Positions 1 to 10,060 of a DNA stretch of 60,000 nucleotides are shown here, one piece after another. Source of the stretch: Symsagittifera roscoffensis. Lineage: Eukaryota; Xenacoelomorpha; Acoela; Convolutidae. The translations under genes were made by a program, and so were the position numbers. Every line of letters begins with the position of its first letter. The first letter of the stretch is position 1. The notes under the pieces were generated by a model, which was not told the origin of the DNA, ran no database searches, and worked only from the letters and a program-made list of their open reading frames with translations. The stretch lies in contig NC_087070.1 in the NCBI RefSeq assembly GCF_963678635.1, forward strand, positions 36,275,109 to 36,335,108. The letters run 5' to 3'.

Positions 1-2973
1 AGTGTATACTATTTCGCCGTCAGAGGGCGATGTCTTTTCAAGTTCGGTGCCGAATCTACCGACTAACTTGACCTTGAGTGAGTCGCAAGGGGACGAGACT
101 ACGAATGATGTTTCTAGTCATCCCGAGATAGTTCTAGATGACGAGTTTACTTTTGTCGAAGAGGAGAAAAACGAGAATATCAAAACCGAAGGAGCCGAAT
201 TAGGTAACAAATCGGGCTATTTTTTTCTTACTCTTTTTACCTACTGCTGAAGTCCTCTTAGTCACTGCCAATATTCTTCAAATTATATTAGTAATGATTA
301 AAATTTGTTTAAAAAAGTCACCGAAAACCTCGAAAAGATTGAATCAATTGAAACAGATTATTCAATTTTTTACATTCACAAAAATGTTGATTCAACGATG
401 TGAACAACTATAGATCAGAAAGAGTTGTGAAACTAAAGTTTCCGACCTGAACTCATTGGTGCTTAATTGGCGCTTAAGTCTTTGAAAAAATTGGAGCAAT
501 GTTTGATCGTGTCTTACGTTTTAGGCGTTAAAATACAACGGACCAGCAACTCCGTCTCGATGTCCAACGAAAAGGAACCCTTGCCGGCTAACAACGAAAA
601 CATCGACAACAACGCTAACAACGACAACAACAATTTAGTCCCACAAAAAGGCACCACAAACCAAACTTCAGGTATGCAAGGCTATAAACTTTTTGCATTC
701 ATTGATTAATATCGGAGCAGTAGCGTGCCAGTGGGGGGGGGGGGGGGGGGGTTTGGACCGCCCTTCTTTTCAATCAATTCTGGCTGCCAAAATTTTCCAA
801 AGGGTCCACCCTGTGGTATAACTTTATGACATCTCTTTTTCAGTGACGAACCTCAAAATTTTTTTAAAGGCGCCTTTTGTGCCAATATGACTAAATTTGA
901 GGGGGGAGCGCGCGCCAAAAAAAGCGCAATTTTTCAGTCAAAGTTTTCCAAAAAGTGCCTAAAACCACCTTTTTTTTACCTGTTTTTCAAAATTTTTCCT
1001 GTGGCGGAGAAAATTTGACCGAAACAGGGGTCTTTTGGGAGAGCTCGGGTAGCCAAATTGATCGACCTAATAAAAAAAATGTCGGCAAAACTTTCAAAAT
1101 TTTTCGAAAAACCGCCCCCCCCTAGAAAAATTTCTGCGCACGCCACTGTATCGGATTATATGTTTAAACGCCAATTTAAGTTTTCATTTTTTGCTCAGGA
1201 TCTCAAAACCGAAGAAAGTTTCTGTGATCTATTTGGTTTTTGATAATAATTTTTGCCTGATACATATAGCTTGTATTTTTTATAAGGACATGGCGAGTTA
1301 CTTTTAATTGAAACTTATTGTTATCAAAATGAGTGTTTTTAGAAAAAGTGTTGTTTTTTAGAAAAAGAAGAAAACTACCAGGAAGTCGAACGACGAGGAT
1401 CGAACCTGAGTCGAACCCTCCGAAAAAGCTCGACCACTTCCAAATCTTCCCAAGATAGCAAATCAATCCGATCCCGAACCAGTACTAACTCTTCCGCATC
1501 ACGAAGGCAAACTGCTTCAAATGTGATCGCAGTTAACATAAGCGAGAGTCGTTCGGAACAAGTGCCGACAACTTCGAGGAAAGAGGTCTCACCAGGCGAG
1601 AAACCGTCGTTTCAATCGGGAGTCCAACAAATGAAAGATCTGGCTACAACTTTGGATCGGAATATTGACAACAACAGTCCGTCTGATTTATCAAAACAGC
1701 ATTCAACAGTTAGTGAACATGGTCTTTGCTGCTTAGCGCCTTTTTTAAGATTCGATAAATGCAGTTCACTCTTAAGCTGGTCGAGATGATTTTTTTTTTC
1801 GTTTTTTTTTCAGGAAAGACTTTTGATTTCTTCTTAAGTTCAGTTCATTTCCTTTGCTGAAAGGAAGGCAAACTCCACTATCGAACATCACAAGATTAAA
1901 GGTCACGAAAAACTGACTTCTAGTTTCGAAAGTTTCTGATTTCACAGCGGAATTAAATTTTTCCCTATTGATTAACTATTTACCTTTTTAAAAAATTGGA
2001 TAAAACGTTTTAAATAAATGAAAAAAGTACATACTTATGTGAAAACCATCGGCTCACACGCTATGTAAAATGCAACGTGTTTCATATTGCATATAAAAAA
2101 TATTAAATAGACAAAAAGTATGCCTCATTTAAATTCGGAGAGATTTCGAAGTCTGATTAAATTTCCGCTTACGCGTTAGTAGCCGAATATATATCGCGCG
2201 TTAATTATCCCAATTGGCTAACTTGGCAAACGTGATTGACTTCTTGTTATAAAACTGAACTTTAATTTTCAATTTTCCCAGCGGAATTAAATTTTTAAGC
2301 TATTGATCCAGTTTTTTCAACTGGATCAAAGGTAAAACTATTGATCCAGTTTTTTACTTATTGATCCAGTTTTTTTCATGAGTCGATTTTATCAAAAATG
2401 TGTCCATCTAAAATCTTTCGAAAATTAAGGGTTTACAAAAATAAATCTTTCTTTTCTGTTGCTTTGCGTTCATTGACTCTTTGCCAATTGTCTCTTGGCT
2501 AAGTTTTCGCTTTTGTGTTTTCAATATTTTTTTGTTTTAATTACCTTTTTCCATTATTCTGGCTGACTTGGGCAACCAGGATTAAAAAGTTCAAAAAGAA
2601 AATTTGCAATTTTTTCTATCAGAATATGGTGCTTCAATTTTAAAAAACTGTTCTATGAATTAATGATTGGCAAATGAAGACAAAAAATGAAAACTGCTGC
2701 TTCAACTTTACAAAAGTTAGAGAAACAAACAAGCAAAAGAAAAGGTTCCCATTTTTTTGCTTTAACCAATAATTTTATTTAATTTTGCAGAATAAGAACC
2801 CGGATTCAGATGTCGCCCGTGGCTTGTCAATTCGCGATGAGAACAACCCGCCTGCAGTAATCGAGGTCCACCAACTCGGCTACCAGTCCGACTCGAACTC
2901 GACTGATACTCTCTGCAAAAACGACGACAACAAAAAGAAATGCTGCTGCTGCTCTTCTTGTTCTATTCTTTGA
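1..2973 (+). CDS. Disordered protein with C-terminal CaaX lipidation box (5'-partial, four exons)
   Basis: I do not recognise the family. Four exons join in phase: from the window edge to 203 (frame open from base 2), 525-671, 1362-1708 and 2791-2973. The junctions use GTAACA, GTATGC and GTTAGT donors and TTTTAG, TTTTAG and TTGCAG acceptors. Intron phases are 1, 1 and 0, and the visible exons give 292 residues plus a stop. The product is acidic at first (DDEFTFVEEEKNE), then Asn-rich, then Ser/Thr/Arg-rich, with no hydrophobic segment, so it is probably disordered. It ends KKKCCCCSSCSIL: a basic patch, clustered cysteines and a CSIL CaaX box. Known CaaX rules predict prenylation (Leu last favours geranylgeranylation) plus palmitoylation, hence a cytoplasmic-face membrane anchor. 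Paralemmins are one precedent for such a tail, but no other similarity is visible. The weakest point is the exon-3 donor, which lacks G at -1; its phase 0 matches the last exon. The start codon lies outside the window. Confidence 0.6.
718..1148 (-). mobile_element. hAT-type miniature element inside an intron
   Basis: This 431-bp block lies in the intron between 671 and 1362. It starts CAGTAGCGTGCCAG and ends with the reverse complement of CAGTGGCGTGCGCAG, so the ends form terminal inverted repeats. It is flanked by TATCGGAG (710-717) and TATCGGAT (1149-1156), an 8-bp target duplication with one mismatch; this size is diagnostic of hAT transposons. Internally it is homologous, in reverse orientation, to the element at 17353-17776 (shared GGCGCGCGCTC-type core and AAAAGTGCC stretch). 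There is no transposase frame, so it is non-autonomous. A run of 19 G at 733-751 sits near the left end. Confidence 0.75.
2125..2230 (-). repeat. Reverse fragment of the TTCCGACTTTCG repeat family
   Basis: Read on the minus strand, this stretch carries AATTAACGCGCGATATA, then ACTAACGCGTAAGCGGA and AATTTAATC. These match, in order, the middle of the repeat at 15131-15660. It lies in the last intron of the CaaX-box gene. Only the central third is recognisable. Confidence 0.6.
2301..2372. repeat. Triple TATTGATCCAG repeat with hairpin
   Basis: TATTGATCCAGTTTTTT occurs three times in 70 bp. Just after the first copy, AACTGGATCAA (2319-2329) is the exact reverse complement of TTGATCCAGTT (2303-2313), giving an 11-bp stem with a 5-nt loop. 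It is intronic and its function is unknown. Confidence 0.6.
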
Positions 2974-3103
2974 AATAAACTAAATATTATACTATTTTAA
3001 ATTTAAATTAATTTTGTCTAAATTTTTGATTGAAACTCACAGCCATTCTTTTTATTCGAATTTGAATAATTAATTTTTGATTTTTCCTCTAATTATTAAT
3101 AAA
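2974..3103 (+). promoter_or_regulatory. 3' UTR and polyadenylation signals of the CaaX-box gene
   Basis: AATAAA occurs immediately after the stop codon (2974-2979) and again at 3098-3103. The second is the more plausible cleavage signal because it leaves a normal short 3' UTR. No downstream GU-rich element can be confirmed by eye. Confidence 0.4.
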
Positions 3104-4279
3104 TGTATGGTCAATTAAAAGCTCACAGCATTAGCTGAGCGTTGTCACTCATCGTACGCTGATTGTTACTAATTATGGTTTCACTTTTTTGTCGTTTCCG
3201 TTTTATGAAATTTTTTTGAAATAGACTGTTCGTATTTAAACGAGGACTGGAAAGCTCCAATTTTTTTTTTATAATGAGTGAAATAATATTGGTAGAGAAA
3301 AACGAATACACTTCAAAATTGTTTGATATTTTTCATTTCGTTTTTGCCGGCTACTAACGCAAACTTTGGACAATTAGTTTTCCTCTAGCTCACCGCCTAC
3401 GATATTTAAAAAACTTGTAATTACATTGCTCAAAAGATAAATATATTTAGCCTTAGCTTATTTGACAATTTTTAAAACCGCGTACCCTAAAAAAAACAGT
3501 TTGCATAATTTAACCTAAAGTATTGCCGGTTGTTTTGTGACTAGCACAGAATTTTTCCACTAATTCTAACAAATAAAGACAAAATAAATACAAAAAAATT
3601 CTCCTTTTTTTTCATTTTTGTCTCAATCAGTGTTAATAGGCTGATTGATGTATGTGAAAAATTGCAAGAATGAAAATTAATGCAAGAAAAGTAAAATAAC
3701 TATGAAATTCAATTAGAAAAAGATTGCTCTTATCAGGGCGAAGCCGCTAATACTCCTACTGCGTTTTAAGGTCTGAAGAATAGTGTTCGCTTTTAAGAAA
3801 ACTTAAAAAAGGCTAAATTGGCAAAAGTTTTAATGTCGTTTAATTCATGATCAAAAAGGTTCCACATTCACATATTCCTTTACTCATTCAGATAATTAAT
3901 TGTGGTATCACGTTTTGCGTGATTTTTTTTTCTACAAAAATTAAAATCATAAACGAACCCAAAATCAAAGTTCCTCCAAACTTTCAGTCTTCGAAAAAAT
4001 TATTTCTAATTGCTAATTTCAAAAGCAATTTTCCGAACTCAAGTTTTCTTTGCATACAGAACACTCAGCGTGGAACTATTCCGTCAACTTTTTTTAAAGC
4101 CGTAACAGCAACCCTACAAACGACCCACATAGCATTGATTTCAATGATAGGAATGATTAGCATCTAATAAAACTGACAAATTTCGACAGTTTATTAAACT
4201 CTTTTTAATTAGCAAGAGAAAAAACTAGCTGCAGAATCAAATCATTTTTAGTTCAGGTGCAATGCATCTGTTATGCTTG
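3104..4279. other. Intergenic AT-rich DNA with one repeat fragment
   Basis: Homopolymer-rich DNA with no convincing gene. At 3727-3770 the minus strand carries GGCTTCGCCCTGA-like sequence preceded by AAAACGCAGTAGG. This resembles the tail of the TTCCGACTTTCG family (AAAAGGCAGTCGGAA, then CAGGGCTTCGCCCTG), so it is probably a short relic. The 106-codon open stretch at 3847-4167 has no recognisable domain. Confidence 0.5.
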
Positions 4280-6360
4280 CTTATTTATACTCTCCAAATT
4301 TTGATTTCACTACGAATAAAGAAGTTTTGCAGGTTTTGCGTCGGTGTTTTTGTTCTGATTGGGTATTATCTGTCATCAAACGTCAAAGTTTGTGGATAGA
4401 TTGGAACCTGAGAGCTGTTTCAAAACAATCAGCTGGTGTTCTTACTTTGCAAATGAAGAGATTCCAATTTGCTTTTTCTCTGAATCTTGGGTAAAAACTT
4501 GTGTCCGTTGATACTTCAAACCTGGGAAAAATTTCGGTTGTTTGGCCCCTCTTGATTGTTAGATTACTTCTATTGTTGGCCAGAAACAATTCGATCCAGC
4601 CACTTCCTGTGTCCTCAATGACATGACTTGTTTCTTGTTTTTTTTTGATGAGCCTTTCCGTACTGATTCCTTCTACATGGCAGTTACGCGCTAGTTGGAC
4701 ACTGTTCATCATAGTCTTGATGCGTTGTTTCGACAAAGCTCGTCAAAAATTGTTCCACATTTTGCGATATGCCAAGTAATCAGAGAGTTCTGTTTTCCAG
4801 GATTTGTCTCTTAAGCTTGAGCCATATTTGGCTTTTGAATAGCGGTGGTATGATGAGTGAAATTTCATCCCGGCAGTTCAGGCATTCTTGTAATGCCGGT
4901 TTTTTAACTTCATTCTTGAATTGTGTCAACGCTTTGTAAGCGTTTGAGGACGTCACAAGATGTTCTCCTATAAGAAGAATGTTTCCTCTTTTCTGGTTTC
5001 TCATCAAATTGCAGTCTATTTAGAGCATCCGCATGCAATATTTTCTCCTTGTATTATGGTTCAGTTTCTTGTCGAAACCCTATCCGCGGTCTAGCTCATC
5101 TCTTTATTGTAGCCGATATTATTTCTGGTATCTTCTAGCTGGACCAAAAAGGTTTTGCATAGATTTGAATTCAACAAGCAGAGTGTTTTGAGCTCGATTA
5201 AGAAGTACTTCATCCGTTTCACCGCACACATGATAGATTTTTATCTTTCTAGATTAAAGAAGTTGCAATCGGCTTAAAATGGTCTCTCCGAAGCGTAGAT
5301 CACGTTATGATTTTTGTGCCAGAGACCCTCCAACCGCCTGTTCGAATGCGTCGCTGGTCACCGTCACTTGTTCGGGCAGAGAATAACTGGTTTTGAGCAT
5401 AATTCTTATTTAATTTTTTTGAAGTAGCTCCTTTTGTTTGTCGGCTCACTTCAAATCTTGATCCCGTAGGTCAACATCTTTGCTTTAGGGTTCGGAATCT
5501 TTCGTCCGTGAAACCTACCAGTGCACAATTGCTTGAATTTTGTTTCGATTCGCAGAATTTTTCAAACCGAAATTTGGTTTTCTAGGTTGTCCTTTGACTG
5601 CCAGTAAACGCTCTGCGTTTAGATATTCTACTGATCTTTAAATCAGTTGTTCGACCTGGCAGATGATCAAACCTTGATTTAATTGAAATTATTTCCAATG
5701 CCGTTTTGAAAATTTGAAGAATTTTTTTTTCAAAATTTGCGATAAACAGCAGATCTTGATTAGCGCATGTTGGGAGTTTATTGTACACACTCCTGTGGAA
5801 CTATCATTTCAATCGATTTGTTGGTAGGCGCAAGAGAGGTCAATTTTCCAAAAACTTATCTCAATGCATTTTGTGGAAAAAAATTTTACGTCGGGCAATG
5901 CGTAGCCTTCGTCTTTTTTTGCCGTTGATAAACCGCTGTACTGTTCACTGTTTTACTTTCTCAGGTACAAATATTGGTAAATTTTCTAGCCTGTACTGGC
6001 TCAATTACACGATGTTTGACCATGCCGTATAACATTGCCTTTATTGTCTTGCATTGACTAGGGAATATTGCTTGCTCTTCGTAAAATAGATTTAAGTTTT
6101 ACCCCTGAGCCTTGTTTCCTGTGATTGTCGGCAGTGTCTCCGGTATGTTATGTATCGCGTACTCTATTGATAGCAAATTTGTTCATGGAATCTGAAATCC
6201 TTGTTCGATTGTACAACTGTTAGGTTTAACTTTGATTTGACCGAACTATTCAATGTCAAACACAAAAAGCTGTTTCCATCGTAAAGTTTTTGTTTCTGAG
6301 CAGTTCTGTGTAGAGTAGGTTTTCTATGATTGTTCCAGATGCTCGAAGAAATCACTCCTC
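4280..6360 (-). mobile_element. Decayed Ty3/gypsy-like pol (reverse transcriptase-RNase H-integrase)
   Basis: Minus-strand translation gives gypsy pol fragments in the correct order, broken by many stops and frameshifts. Near 5.35 kb, VTSDAFEQAVGGSLAQK matches the RNase H start (tDAS..g.GavL.Q), followed by NVIYASERPF (the yaSr.l motif). Near 5.03 kb IIQGENIA resembles the end of RNase H. At 4780-5007, SLIIPPLFKSQIW resembles the linker before integrase. At 4383-4736, VIEDTGSGWIELFLANNRS then IFPRFEVSTDTSFYPRF fits the integrase core pattern (D..SgW.E, then f.rfG...sD.g..F). The motif assignments come from family knowledge. Stops throughout show it is dead. I see no LTRs, gag or target duplication. 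The part above 5.8 kb is assigned only by continuity. Confidence 0.55.
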
Positions 6361-9357
6361 AAATTCAAGATGTCTTTGGGATGAAACTTCAAGTCGTTCA
6401 AATGTTCTCTTTTTGATAGTTTTTTTTACCTTGACATATGTGAATTTGACATTTTTTTACCGTGAATGTGACATATATAGCTTTGACTTCATTGATTGGA
6501 TTGAGTAATGTCTTGAAAAATTAGTATCGTTGACAATTTCGATATTTGGTTACATTCCAACTGATAATAGAGGGACGGTTAAAAAATGAACTAACTCTCA
6601 TGTATTTACCCAACATTTTAACTCAGTGTTTTTAACCCGAGTGAATTAAGACAATATTTTTATTTGCCTTGCGTGTTGGGAGGACGCTCTCCATTTCAAC
6701 ATTTTTATCGATTTGTTATCAAAAACTACTACTTTCATTAAAAGACAAAATTTGTCTTTTAGCCAAAAAAATAGTTTGAACATGGTTTGAAAAAATAGTT
6801 TGGACTTCCTTTCAAATGTTTTCCTATTTTAAAATGCCCCTGTTGCTTCTGAACTTGAAAAAAAATTGAGCCTAAAAATCTACAGCTTTTTTGATTTGTT
6901 TACTTTTTAGATTCGACAGCAGCCAGGAACATTTACGATTGGTAATTGTTTTGGCTCAAATGAAACACTACAAAACAATAAAGGAAAGACAATTGAAACA
7001 AATTAAAATTGACCATTCAGTTGACACAAAAAAAAAGAAACGCCTCTAGAAAATTTTACAAGGTGCAGAATTCTATTACGTTTGCATACTTTCTATAAAA
7101 TTGCGATGAATTCTCAGTTTAGGTTTACACCTGATGAAAACATTTTTCATTCACAATGTTGAAAATTGTTAATGAAAATGCAATTGTTAAGTTGAAATTG
7201 ACTCTTTTCAAACTGAAATTTTAGGTCGTAAGGAAAAAAAAGCCAACTTTTCTCGGCTAGTTGACACTGAAAAATTTTTAGATACAGCTTGAGAAGAGCA
7301 CGGAAGATCATTTTTGTTGTGCTAAAAGGTCAATGAAACCGGCGCCATAAAAATTAAATTTGTAAAAGCCGTTTTTGGTCTTTTGTAATGCAATACAGTT
7401 GGAAAAAGAAAACCGCTTTTGTTGCAAGATTTGTCTTTTAAGTTTCCCGTATCAATGGAAAATATATGTTTTTTTAGAAAATGTGTTCAAAATCTTCATG
7501 ATAAAATAAGGCACTGTAACAAAATTTGTAGTTTTCACTTTCAAAATTCATATAATTAAAAAGAGCAGTTGTCTGTTTGCCATGAGTGACTTGAGTCTAT
7601 CGGATTGAACAGAAAAGTTATTAAATCCACTTCTTTATTATAACTATTATTTAATAAATCCTAGATAATTCCTGATAAAACAACTACTGAAAGTTCGCAT
7701 GGAGTAGCCAAAAATTCTGAGGAAGGTGATAGATATGTTAGCAGGGATTCAAGAATTCAATAAAGGAATTCTATTCTGATAACAGATCAACAGTCGATAA
7801 AGTTATTAAAAGAGGTTATTAATAATCAAGAGTAACTACTCTCAATTTTACTTAAGACTAGGTCACTTCCCTGATTTCGTGTATTTCTGAAAATATCTGG
7901 CAGAAAATAAAAATGTTGAGAAAAAAGATCGAGGGAAAATTTCATTTTCCCTAAAAATTCTTAATTAGCCTAGATTCATTTCGGGAATGTTTTATATTGG
8001 ATTGCATTGGATTGGAACCTCTTACTAAGGTATGTAAAAGTATTGCAGTTCAACTTGAATGATTTGGCAATTTTTTAGCCTACTGGAGCATTCAAAGTAA
8101 TTAAGAAAAAGTCCTTTTTCCTTCTAGACCAAATAAGCTTTTGTGCATTGATTGGAAAGCAGGTATTGTACTGCATTTTAGAAAACTAATTTGTGTAATT
8201 TAGCCCTATTTTATTTTGTGTTTCTATTTTCTACTTCAAAATCGGGCTAATTGTTTTTATTACTCGGTCTCATTTTTGCCAAAAAGATTTGTCATTAATC
8301 CTTTTGCGTAGTTGGAGATTGTTTATTAAAAATCTACAAAAAATATCTATATTTCTTTGTTCTTTTTCATTTTTACAGAATTGAAAAAACCATTTTGAAA
8401 CTTAACTGACAAGTGAAAGTTTGTTTGTTTGTTGATTCTATTTATTGGATCTGTTTCGATAACCTTTTTAATGTGTCCATTTACATAAATTGACTAAATT
8501 GACTCAGTTTCAAGCATAAATTTTATCATCGATCTCTTAAAATTTCAGAAAGTTAAAAGAAACCAACAAAATTACTATTATTCACGGGGAAAAAACGAAA
8601 CTCGACCGATATTTTGCTGAATTTCTGGAGACCCAAAAGATTAAATTAGCCCAGTTCGAACTATTTTTGAACTCTTTTTATTGTTCTTTTTTGTTTTTGC
8701 GGCTTTAAGAGACAAATTAAATTGAAGACTACGATTCTACTTTTAGTTAAAATTATTTGCCTTCTAATGATTCAAATTCGTGATATTTGAACAGTAATTT
8801 CGCCTCGATGATATACAGGTAGGGTACATCCTGTATTTAATGGGCTGTTAATCAAAGTTGATGATAAATTTTGAGACTAGCATCCGCTAAGATCTAAAAG
8901 GTAAATTTGATCGGACCAATACAAACAAAAATTGCTTTTATTTGTTCACAAGTACAGAAAACTTTTCACAATCTCGGTAATTTCCGAATAAATCTGAAAA
9001 TTTCCGTTAATTTTTCTTCCAAAAAGTTTTTATTGAAAGATCACATTTTATTTGGCCAATTTTATATGGCTTATTTATTGGGAAACTATCTTGTATAAAT
9101 CACCATCTTTTATAGATAAATAGTGTTTGCCTATTTCTCACTTTTCAAGATTGATCATCATAAGCCGAGTAAGTGTTTACTTAAGTAAGTGATTAAAACT
9201 GATATGATTACATATCTGATATCTCTACCACATGCAACTTGACCATCTTTACAATCTGAAGTTTTGTTTGGTTGGCCCAATTTCAGAAGAAAGTTGAATT
9301 TCTGTTCACGGAATGCCCGTTTTTCGATCGAGTATTTTAAAATGTAACTACTTTTGC
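6361..9357. other. Long AT-rich intergenic interval, no gene seen
   Basis: Three kilobases dominated by A/T runs and stops in all frames. The longest open stretch (8907-9098, 63 codons) has no recognisable motif and is within chance expectation. A 7-bp inverted pair, ATACAGG and CCTGTAT, lies near 8814-8838. I see no RNA gene, transposon ends or tandem array. Confidence 0.5.
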
Positions 9358-9360
9358 TTT

Positions 9361-9420
9361 TATAAATTTCTACTAGATAAGTTTTCTAACCATTCAGTTC
9401 GTTACACAAATGTTTCGAAG
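9361..9420 (+). promoter_or_regulatory. Candidate core promoter and untranslated first exon of the 1304-residue gene
   Basis: A TATAAA box at 9361-9366 is followed, about 35 bases on, by TCAGTT (9394-9399), which resembles an animal initiator. Twenty bases further is a consensus 5' splice site, AAG then GTAAGT at 9421. A TTGTTTTAG acceptor at 9941-9949 would splice this short exon to 9950, giving an exon that contains the ATG at 10061. Spliced so, the leader has an upstream ATG (9410) opening a 19-codon frame that stops before the main start. The TATA-to-initiator distance is slightly long; no transcript evidence is available. Confidence 0.3.
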
Positions 9421-9667
9421 GTAAGTGAAATAAGAAAAGAAAGAGGGGGTATAATTTTTTCGTGGATCTGAATTTGGACACTTTTTGAAAAGTTTTGGGT
9501 TTTTTCGCGCTTCAAAAATTTTTTCAGGGTGCCCACTCATTAATTCGTCCGTGTCTGAATTCGTGGAAAAAATTATAAATGAGTTTTTCAGGCTGAAATT
9601 TTGTCAATATAATCGATTCCCATGTCGACCTTAAAATAATGTTGAAAATCGATTATAATTATCGTTT

Positions 9668-9763
9668 GGATCTACTTAACAATCTCCACACCGCCCTTTC
9701 AAGAAAGGCGGGGAGATTTTTTAGTAGGTACAATAGGGGGGGGGGGGATTGTTAAGTAGATCC
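9668..9763. mobile_element. 96-bp palindromic miniature element with 8-bp target duplication
   Basis: The block opens with GGATCTACTTAACAATC and closes with its exact 17-bp reverse complement. It is flanked by TATCGTTT on both sides (9660-9667 and 9764-9771), a perfect 8-bp target duplication. A second stem, CCGCCCTTTC/GAAAGGCGG, lies inside, followed by a run of G. The 8-bp duplication suggests mobilisation by a hAT-like transposase, but the termini do not resemble the CAGNG ends of the other hAT elements here. It lies in the proposed 5' intron of the downstream gene. Confidence 0.75.
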
Positions 9764-10060
9764 TATCGTTTTCTCACATTACAAAATAATTGTACAAAAC
9801 CCATTTAAGAAAATTTTTAAAAGAAATAACATTTAAAGTTTTTTTCACAAATTTAAATTAGTAAGATAGTAGTATCAGCAAATATTTCTCGAAGTTTGCT
9901 AGCTAAGACGATAATTCACATTAGTTAATTTAAGCATTTATTGTTTTAGAACGCTGGATTTCCGAGGAGCAGAAAATTCCGTTAGCTACATTCACTAACG
10001 ATTATATATCAAACGTGGTTTTTACCCGAAAAACTAGTTGAGGAAAACTAAAGCTCACAA

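Noticed and set aside
1721-1726. Alternative 5' splice site GTCTTT for exon 3 of the CaaX-box gene
   Set aside because: It would leave phase 1, which does not fit the phase-0 acceptor at 2790, whereas GTTAGT at 1709 does.
3847-4167. 106-codon frame with hydrophobic stretches as a membrane protein gene
   Set aside because: No recognisable motif, no promoter or splice context, and AT-rich composition like the surrounding non-coding DNA.
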